59,148 nt of DNA from an uncultured Odoribacter sp. (GTDB lineage Bacteria; Bacteroidota; Bacteroidia; Bacteroidales; Marinifilaceae): NCBI GenBank assembly GCA_910578985.1, contig CAJTSF010000013.1, forward strand, positions 1-59,148, written 5' to 3'. Below are positions 53,988-59,148 of this stretch, piece by piece. The first letter of the stretch is position 1. Each line of letters starts with the position of its first letter. The position numbers and the translations under genes are program-made. Below the pieces are notes generated by a model. It did not search any database and had not been told where the DNA came from. It was given only the letters and a program-made list of their open reading frames with translations.

Positions 53988-56756
53988 ATGGAATACGATT
54001 TTAAGGAAATAGAGCGGAAATGGCAGAATTACTGGCGTGAGAACGGAACCTACCGGGTGGAAGCGGACGCTTCCAAGCCCAAGTTCTATGTGTTGGATAT
54101 GTTCCCCTACCCTTCCGGGGCGGGGTTGCATGTGGGGCATCCGCTGGGTTATATTGCGTCGGACATCTATTCGCGCTACAAGCGCCTGAAAGGATTTAAT
54201 GTGCTCCACCCCATGGGTTACGATGCCTACGGGTTGCCTGCCGAGCAGTATGCCATCCAGACCGGACAGCATCCGGCGGTGACCACCGAGAAGAACATCG
54301 CGCGCTACCGCGAGCAGTTGGACAAAATCGGTTTCTCTTACGACTGGAGCCGGGAGGTACGGACGTGCGACCCGGAGTATTACAAATGGACGCAGTGGGC
54401 GTTCATTCAAATGTTTTACCATTGGTTTAACAAGGACACCCAACGGGCAGAGCCGATAGAGCTATTGGTGGAACGCTTCGCAACGGAGGGAAACGGAAAG
54501 GCGAACGCCGCCTGCTCGGATACCCCCGTGTTCACGGCGGAGGAGTGGAAAGCCATGACCGAAAAGCAGCAACAGGAGGTGTTGCTGAACTACCGCATCG
54601 CCTATCTGGCGGACACGATGGTGAACTGGTGCCCGCAATTGGGAACGGTGCTCGCGAACGACGAGGTGAAAGACGGGCTTTCCGTGCGTGGAGGCTATCC
54701 CGTGGTGCAGAAGACCATGCGGCAATGGTCGCTTCGCGTGTCGGCATACGCCCAGCGCCTGCTCGACGGCTTGGAGACGGTGGAATGGTCGGATTCCCTG
54801 AAGGACATCCAGCGCAACTGGATCGGACGTTCGCAGGGTGCAGACGTGACCTTTGACGTGAAGGATTCGGATATGAAACTCAGGATATTTACCACCCGTC
54901 CCGACACGATTTACGGAGTCAGTTTCATGGTGCTGGCGCCGGAGAGCGAGTATGTGGGACAGCTCACGACCCCCGCGCAGCGGCAGGCGGTGGAGGAGTA
55001 CCTGGATTATGTGGCGAAGCGCACGGAGCGCGAGCGGCAGAGCGAGGTGAAGACCGTGACGGGTGTATTTACGGGTTCGTATGCTATCAACCCCTTCACC
55101 CATGAACCTATTCCCGTATGGATTGGCGAATATGTCCTTGCCGGTTACGGCACGGGCGCCATCATGGCGGTGCCCGCGCACGACAGCCGTGACTACGCCT
55201 TTGCGCGGAAGTTCGGGCTGCCGATAGTCCCTGTCATCGACAACGGGCAGCCCATCGACCTTTCGGAGAGTTCCTACGATGCGAAGGAGGGGCGGATGAT
55301 AAACAGCGGCGTCATCGACGGCATGGAGGTGAAGGATGCCATCCGATTCATCGCCGAGGAGGTGGAGAAGCGCGGCATCGGAAAGAGCAAAATCAACTAC
55401 CGCCTGCGCGATGCCATTTTCAGCCGCCAGCGTTATTGGGGGGAGCCGTTCCCGGTGTACTACAAGGAGGGGATGCCCTACATGATGGACGAGTCCCGCC
55501 TCCCGCTGGAGTTGCCGGAAATCGACAAGTACCTGCCCACCGAAACGGGCGAGCCGCCTCTCGGGCGTGCGAAGGGGTGGGTGACCCCCGAGGGGTATCC
55601 CATCGAATTGAACACCATGCCCGGGTTTGCGGGTTCTTCCGCGTATTACCTGCGTTACATGGACCCGCACAACCCCTGCGCGCTCGTGGGCAAGGAGGAG
55701 AACGCTTACTGGCGCAATGTGGACCTCTATATGGGCGGCGCCGAGCATGCCACGGGGCATCTCATCTATTCCCGCTTCTGGAATATGTTCCTGTACGACC
55801 TCGGGGTGGTGTGCGAGCCGGAGCCGTTCAGAAAGCTCATCAACCAGGGCATGATTCAGGGGCGTTCCAATTTCGTGTACCGCGTGGTGGGCACCAACAC
55901 CTATGTCTCCGCCGGCTTGAAAGGGCAGTATGAGACCACCGAAATCCACGTGGACGTGAACATCGTCCACAACGACATCCTCGACTTGGAGGCGTTCCGC
56001 CGCTGGATGCCGGACTATGCTGACGCGGAGTTTATCCTGGAGGACGGAAAATACGTCTGCGGTTGGGCGGTGGAGAAGATGTCCAAATCCATGTTCAACG
56101 TGGTGAATCCGGACGACATCATCGCCCAGTTCGGCGCCGACACGCTGCGCCTGTACGAGATGTTCCTCGGTCCCCTCGAGGCGCACAAGCCGTGGGACAC
56201 GCAGGGCATCGACGGAGTCTACAAGTTTCTCCGCAAGTTCTGGCGCCTGTTCCGGCAGGGGGACGGTTTCGGCGTGACGGATGACGCCCCGACCCGCGAG
56301 GAGTTGAAGGTGTTGCACAAGACGCTGAAGAAGATAGAATCCGACATCGAGAACTTCTCGTTCAACACCTCCGTTCCGGCATTCATGATTTGCACCAACG
56401 AGCTGGGCGCGCTGAAATGCAACAAACGCGCCGTCCTGGAGCCGCTGGTCATCGCCATCGCGCCCTACGCGCCGCACATCGCCGAGGAGTTGTGGCATTT
56501 GTTGGGACATGAGGAGAGCGTCACGGGAGCGGTTTTCCCGCAGTGGGAGGAGCAGTACCTGACGGAGGATAGTTTCGAGTATCCGGTTTCGTTCAACGGT
56601 AAAGTGCGCTTCAAGCTTGCCTTGCCGCTGACGGCGGCGAACGCGGACATCGAGGCGGCGGTGAAGGCTTCGCCCGAGGCTGCCAGGTGGCTCGACGGGA
56701 AAGAAATCCGAAAGATGATTATCGTGCCGAAAAAGATTATCAACGTGGTGGTGTGA
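53988..56756 (+). CDS. leuS: Leucyl-tRNA synthetase
   Basis: 922 residues from MEYDFKEIERKWQNYW. Class I synthetase: the HIGH motif is GAGLHVGHPLGY and the KMSKS motif is EKMSKSMFNVVNPDD. The CP1 editing domain is present with GTGAIMAVPAHDSRDYAFAR. The anticodon-binding and C-terminal domains follow (KVRFKLALPLTAANAD). It charges tRNA-Leu. Its last 17 bases overlap the convergent DUF454 gene. Confidence 0.98.
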   Translation: MEYDFKEIERKWQNYWRENGTYRVEADASKPKFYVLDMFPYPSGAGLHVGHPLGYIASDIYSRYKRLKGFNVLHPMGYDAYGLPAEQYAIQTGQHPAVTTEKNIARYREQLDKIGFSYDWSREVRTCDPEYYKWTQWAFIQMFYHWFNKDTQRAEPIELLVERFATEGNGKANAACSDTPVFTAEEWKAMTEKQQQEVLLNYRIAYLADTMVNWCPQLGTVLANDEVKDGLSVRGGYPVVQKTMRQWSLRVSAYAQRLLDGLETVEWSDSLKDIQRNWIGRSQGADVTFDVKDSDMKLRIFTTRPDTIYGVSFMVLAPESEYVGQLTTPAQRQAVEEYLDYVAKRTERERQSEVKTVTGVFTGSYAINPFTHEPIPVWIGEYVLAGYGTGAIMAVPAHDSRDYAFARKFGLPIVPVIDNGQPIDLSESSYDAKEGRMINSGVIDGMEVKDAIRFIAEEVEKRGIGKSKINYRLRDAIFSRQRYWGEPFPVYYKEGMPYMMDESRLPLELPEIDKYLPTETGEPPLGRAKGWVTPEGYPIELNTMPGFAGSSAYYLRYMDPHNPCALVGKEENAYWRNVDLYMGGAEHATGHLIYSRFWNMFLYDLGVVCEPEPFRKLINQGMIQGRSNFVYRVVGTNTYVSAGLKGQYETTEIHVDVNIVHNDILDLEAFRRWMPDYADAEFILEDGKYVCGWAVEKMSKSMFNVVNPDDIIAQFGADTLRLYEMFLGPLEAHKPWDTQGIDGVYKFLRKFWRLFRQGDGFGVTDDAPTREELKVLHKTLKKIESDIENFSFNTSVPAFMICTNELGALKCNKRAVLEPLVIAIAPYAPHIAEELWHLLGHEESVTGAVFPQWEEQYLTEDSFEYPVSFNGKVRFKLALPLTAANADIEAAVKASPEAARWLDGKEIRKMIIVPKKIINVVV

Positions 56757-57123
56757 CCTCCCGTTTCCGGGTGGGCACCAGCCACAGGATGCAGTAGCTT
56801 CCGGCGGCGCCCAGCGCGAAGAGCAGGAGGCGGAGGTGCAGGTGGTCGAACACGGCGAAGGCGGAGAGGCAAATCATGCCCCACATGCACGCCAGCGAGC
56901 ACACTTTCGAGAGGGCGCTGACCCCCTCGCGGGATTCGTAGCGGCGGATGTATTTCCCCAGGCGCGACCGGTGGAGTCGGTCGTGCAGCCGGTCGGAACT
57001 GCGGTAGAAAAGCCACGAACTGAGCAGCAGGAAAGGCGTGGTGGGCAGCCCCGGTATGAAGATGCCCACAACTCCGAGCAGGACGGAGAGGATTCCGATG
57101 ACGATGAACAGTCCCTTTTTCAT
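56740..57123 (-). CDS. DUF454 (YbaN-like) inner-membrane protein
   Basis: 127 residues. The family signature GIFIPGLPTTPFLLLSSWLF near the N-terminus and the conserved RSSDRLHDRL/RYESREGVS region are present, plus two C-terminal membrane helices (VCSLACMWGMICLSAF, LLLFALGAAGSYCIL). Function of DUF454 is unknown. It overlaps the dihydrouridine synthase gene by 4 bases (57120-57123) and is translated with it. Confidence 0.9.
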   Translation of the reverse strand: MKKGLFIVIGILSVLLGVVGIFIPGLPTTPFLLLSSWLFYRSSDRLHDRLHRSRLGKYIRRYESREGVSALSKVCSLACMWGMICLSAFAVFDHLHLRLLLFALGAAGSYCILWLVPTRKREVTPPR

Positions 57124-58052
57124 GGCTGGAATATTTTACGTACCGCCTCCCGATAGGTTTCGAGGCGGTTGGATTTGTGGATTTGCTTCAGCAGTTTCCG
57201 GTCGGTTTCCGGCAGAAAATGCTCCCAAAGGCTTTTCATTTTCGACAGGAGCTGCGCTTCGCCCTGCAGGCGCTCCGAGTAAACGGAAAGCAATTCATTA
57301 TGAAAATCGAATATAACATTTGCACGTTCATTTCCGATTGGAACGGCAATTCCTTTGCATTCCGCTCCCATAAAAGGCGAAGAGAGGAATCCTCTACCCA
57401 CCGACACCCCTCTGAGCAGCGGAAATCTTTCCCGGATGGAGTGTATATCTTCCGGTGAAAGCAAATCGCCGTTGTAAAACAGCGGCTGCCGGCATCGTTC
57501 GTAAAAGGCGGCGAATGCTTCCGGGTTTGTCGGACCTTTGTACTGCTGTTTGCCTGTCCGTGCGTGAACCGTTACGTGCCTAAGGCGAAGAGAGTTTATC
57601 GCATCCACCAAATTCATACATTCGCACCCCTCTTCCCACCCTAAACGCATTTTCAGGGAAAATAGCATCTCCGGAAACTCTTCCGTTGCCCTCAGCACCT
57701 CTTCCACGAGGTCCGGATGGGGCAGCATGCCCGCTCCTTTCCGTTTTCCGACAATCGGGGGGAAGGGGCATCCCAGATTGATGTCCGCCGCCCGGTAGCC
57801 TTTTGCCTGCACCGCCTCCGCCAGCCTTCGCAACTCGTCGGGCGTTCCGGGGAGTATCTGCGGCACCAGTTCCGGCACCCGGTTGGCTTCCGGCTCCAGG
57901 TCGCGCAGGTCCCGCCGGCGGAAATCCCCCTTCTCGATGCGAATGAAGGGCGTATAATAGACGTCCACCCCTCCGAAGTACTTCGCAAAGGCATTGCGGA
58001 AAACAGCGTCCGTATAGCCCTGCAAGGGGGCGAAATGAAGTTCGTAAGCCAT
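57120..58052 (-). CDS. tRNA-dihydrouridine synthase family protein
   Basis: 310 residues from MAYELHFAPLQGYTDAVF. FMN-dependent TIM barrel: APLQGYTDAVFR at the flavin site, DINLGCPFPPIVGKRKGAGM containing the catalytic Cys, VHARTGKQQYKGP, and FYNGDLLSPED plus SVGRGFLSSPF near the phosphate site. It reduces uridine in tRNA D-loops. The frame continues upstream to 58082, but there the -7 box sits on the codon, and AGGAGAAGG just before 58052 acts as the ribosome site. Confidence 0.93.
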   Translation of the reverse strand: MAYELHFAPLQGYTDAVFRNAFAKYFGGVDVYYTPFIRIEKGDFRRRDLRDLEPEANRVPELVPQILPGTPDELRRLAEAVQAKGYRAADINLGCPFPPIVGKRKGAGMLPHPDLVEEVLRATEEFPEMLFSLKMRLGWEEGCECMNLVDAINSLRLRHVTVHARTGKQQYKGPTNPEAFAAFYERCRQPLFYNGDLLSPEDIHSIRERFPLLRGVSVGRGFLSSPFMGAECKGIAVPIGNERANVIFDFHNELLSVYSERLQGEAQLLSKMKSLWEHFLPETDRKLLKQIHKSNRLETYREAVRKIFQP

Positions 58053-58079
58053 CCTTCTCCTTTTTCGGTTTCGTTTCGG

Positions 58080-58087
58080 CAAAGATA
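58080..58087 (-). promoter_or_regulatory. -7 promoter box TATCTTTG for the dus-DUF454 operon
   Basis: Exact consensus on the minus strand, 27 bases before the chosen dus start. Confidence 0.7.
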
Positions 58088-58146
58088 ATATGAATATTTT
58101 ATACCTTTACCGGCACGTGTATAAACCTTGCATGAGTGTAAATCTT

Positions 58147-58154
58147 TAAATTTG
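58147..58154 (+). promoter_or_regulatory. -7 promoter box TAAATTTG for the thioredoxin-like gene
   Basis: Exact TAnnTTTG match only 8 bases before the ATG at 58163, which would give an almost leaderless mRNA. TACCTTTA at 58102-58109 is an alternative with a longer leader. Confidence 0.5.
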
Positions 58155-58162
58155 TATGCAAT

Positions 58163-58687
58163 ATGAAACTGTTCTTGTTTTTTGCCGCCCTGTTCGCCCT
58201 GCTTCCTGCGGGGGATGACCGCGGCTACATCGTCAAAGTGGGGGAGAAAGCCCCGGACATCACCATCACCTACACCGACGGCACCACGAAAAAGCTCTCC
58301 GACTTCCGGGGCAAGGTGGTGATGTTGCAGTTCACCGCCAGCTGGTGCGGCGTCTGCCGCAAGGAGATGCCTTTCATCGAGCGGGACATCTGGCAGAAAC
58401 ACAAAGACCACCCGCAGTTCGCCCTCCTCGGCATCGACCTGAAAGAGGACGCCGCGACCACCGAGCAGTTCGCCCGCGCCACGAAGGTCACCTATCCCCT
58501 GACCCTCGACCCGGAGGGGGATGCCTTTTACTCCTTTGCCGCCCAGGGCGCCGGCGTCACCCGCAACATCGTCATCGACCGCACCGGCACCATCATCTTC
58601 ATGACCCGCCTCTACGACCCCGAAGAGTTCCAGACTCTCTGCGAGGTCATCGAAAAGGAACTGGCGAAAAAGAAGGGGAAAAAATAG
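58163..58687 (+). CDS. TlpA/ResA-like exported thioredoxin
   Basis: 174 residues. A short signal peptide (MKLFLFFAALFALLPA) without a lipobox is followed by one thioredoxin-like domain: GEKAPDITITYTDGTTKKL, active site WCGVC (Cys62, Cys65) and the later GAGVTRNIVIDRTGTII, where the usual cis-Pro is replaced by Val-Thr. It should act in the periplasm in thiol-disulfide or peroxide chemistry. It is monocistronic and divergent from the dus operon. A basic tail (KKKGKK) closes it. Confidence 0.9.
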   Translation: MKLFLFFAALFALLPAGDDRGYIVKVGEKAPDITITYTDGTTKKLSDFRGKVVMLQFTASWCGVCRKEMPFIERDIWQKHKDHPQFALLGIDLKEDAATTEQFARATKVTYPLTLDPEGDAFYSFAAQGAGVTRNIVIDRTGTIIFMTRLYDPEEFQTLCEVIEKELAKKKGKK

Positions 58688-58709
58688 CTGTTCGCAAACA
58701 GCATCCGTC

Positions 58710-58745
58710 CATTCCCATGATGCCGAATCCGCCATCATGGGAATG
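58710..58745 (+). terminator. Hairpin after the thioredoxin-like gene
   Basis: CATTCCCATGATG (58710-58722) pairs perfectly with CATCATGGGAATG (58733-58745), 10-base loop. No T tract follows, so it may be an RNA-stabilising 3' end rather than a terminator. Confidence 0.6.
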
Positions 58746-58773
58746 AAAATGTCCACGAAGCAGCGCCCTTGTG

Positions 58774-58813
58774 AAATAGCAGGACTTAACCTCAAGGTCA
58801 AGTCCTGCTATTT
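58774..58813. terminator. Strong terminator hairpin
   Basis: AAATAGCAGGACTT (58774-58787) pairs perfectly with AAGTCCTGCTATTT (58800-58813), then TT. It is the second stem after the thioredoxin-like gene. Confidence 0.88.
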
Positions 58814-59148
58814 TTGTGTCCGCCTTCCGGCAAGCTCCCGTTTGAATACGTGCAAGCTCTTTAGATAAGTTGTATAAAAGTAATCTATCCGTTATCTAAA
58901 ATATATATCAAAGATATGCGTGTATATAAATAAGATATGAAATACTTTTATTTTATAAAATAATTGATTAATTTTGCCAGGAATCTCGCCCCTCCCTTTC
59001 CCATGGCAACTTCTGCCTATGGCAAATCGGGGCAGGTTGGACATTTGGGGTGATGGATTGCGTGTAATCAGCTGATTTAATTATCTTTGCGAAGATAATT
59101 ATTGATATGGTTAAAAAAATGCTTTTTCTGCGGGTCTAAAAATGTGGT
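58814..59148. other. AT-rich right-end spacer without a gene
   Basis: No open frame of credible length was found. The part from about 58860 to 58975 is very AT-rich. The direct repeat ATGGCA occurs near 59004 and 59020. Two palindromes and a promoter box lie at 59066-59100, so a plus-strand gene probably begins just beyond the window. Confidence 0.6.
59066..59100 (+). promoter_or_regulatory. Twin palindromes over a promoter at the right edge
   Basis: AATCAGCTGATT (59066-59077) is a perfect 12-bp palindrome. Two bases on, AATTATCTT (59079-59087) and AAGATAATT (59092-59100) form a perfect 9-bp inverted repeat around TGCG. The second one covers the -7 box TATCTTTG at 59082-59089. Confidence 0.6.

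Noticed and set aside
54462..56510. 682-codon minus-strand frame opposite leuS
   Set aside because: Antisense shadow of a certain leuS gene, with no promoter or start context.
59108..59140. Ten-codon frame MVKKMLFLRV after the right-edge promoter
   Set aside because: Too short, ends within the window and has no support; the real gene is probably beyond the edge.

Overview
The window reads as chromosomal DNA of a gut-type member of the Bacteroidota, order Bacteroidales. The evidence is internal: SusC/SusD pairs, an ECF sigma factor with a FecR anti-sigma factor driving a SusC that carries an STN domain, lipoboxes on many exported proteins, and promoters of the TAnnTTTG type (usually TATCTTTG or TATATTTG) before most transcription units. 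The sigma/FecR/SusC/SusD/thioredoxin layout recalls Odoribacteraceae. Base composition is roughly balanced to GC-rich, with a few AT-rich islands. I do not name a genus. I saw no rRNA, tRNA, CRISPR array or intact insertion sequence.

Layout. 1-121: start of an AAA-ATPase-like gene (minus strand) that runs off the left edge and has a paralogue at 49.2 kb. 0.2-8.3 kb: minus-strand operon sigma factor > FecR > SusC with STN > SusD > thioredoxin-fold lipoprotein. 8.3-11.5 kb: decayed spacer, then a TonB receptor plus a periplasmic HMA metal-binding protein. 11.5-18.2 kb: TetR > TolC > adaptor > RND pump > P-II-like protein. 18.2-19.8 kb: outer-membrane protein and lipoprotein. 20.2-25.1 kb: TPR protein and orphan ECF sigma factor, tail to tail with a heme-type TonB receptor and an HmuY-like lipoprotein. 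25.2-26.4 kb: a cobalamin riboswitch leading into a DUF4465-like lipoprotein. 26.5-32.7 kb: menA, higBA, small lipoprotein, yicC-gmk-nadD, lepA. 32.7-32.8 kb: a long inverted-repeat element. 33.0-37.9 kb: a second SusC/SusD pair. 38-44.6 kb: alcohol dehydrogenase, polyprenyl synthase, dCMP deaminase, S41 protease, porin-like protein, multipass membrane protein. 44.6-49.1 kb: a membrane-spanning TPR/HTH regulator, an outer-membrane protein, a C10 (streptopain-like) protease and a small lipoprotein. 49.2-53.9 kb: the second, internally deleted AAA-ATPase-like gene, MTA/SAH deaminase, agmatinase, rhomboid protease, pentapeptide-repeat protein. 54.0-59.1 kb: leuS, DUF454 protein, dihydrouridine synthase, a thioredoxin-like protein and a hairpin-rich right end.

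How the parts work together. The left operon has the form of a cell-surface signalling uptake system. Two further TonB receptors have dedicated partners: an HMA protein (metal) and an HmuY-like lipoprotein (heme). The most notable new-looking unit is 44.6-49.1 kb. The C10 protease gene and the outer-membrane protein gene before it share a 78-bp upstream block with identical internal spacing, including two CTTTACAAG motifs exactly 63 bp apart, and lie directly downstream of a transmembrane HTH regulator. This looks like a small regulon in which the regulator controls a secreted protease, its possible lipoprotein inhibitor and a surface protein.
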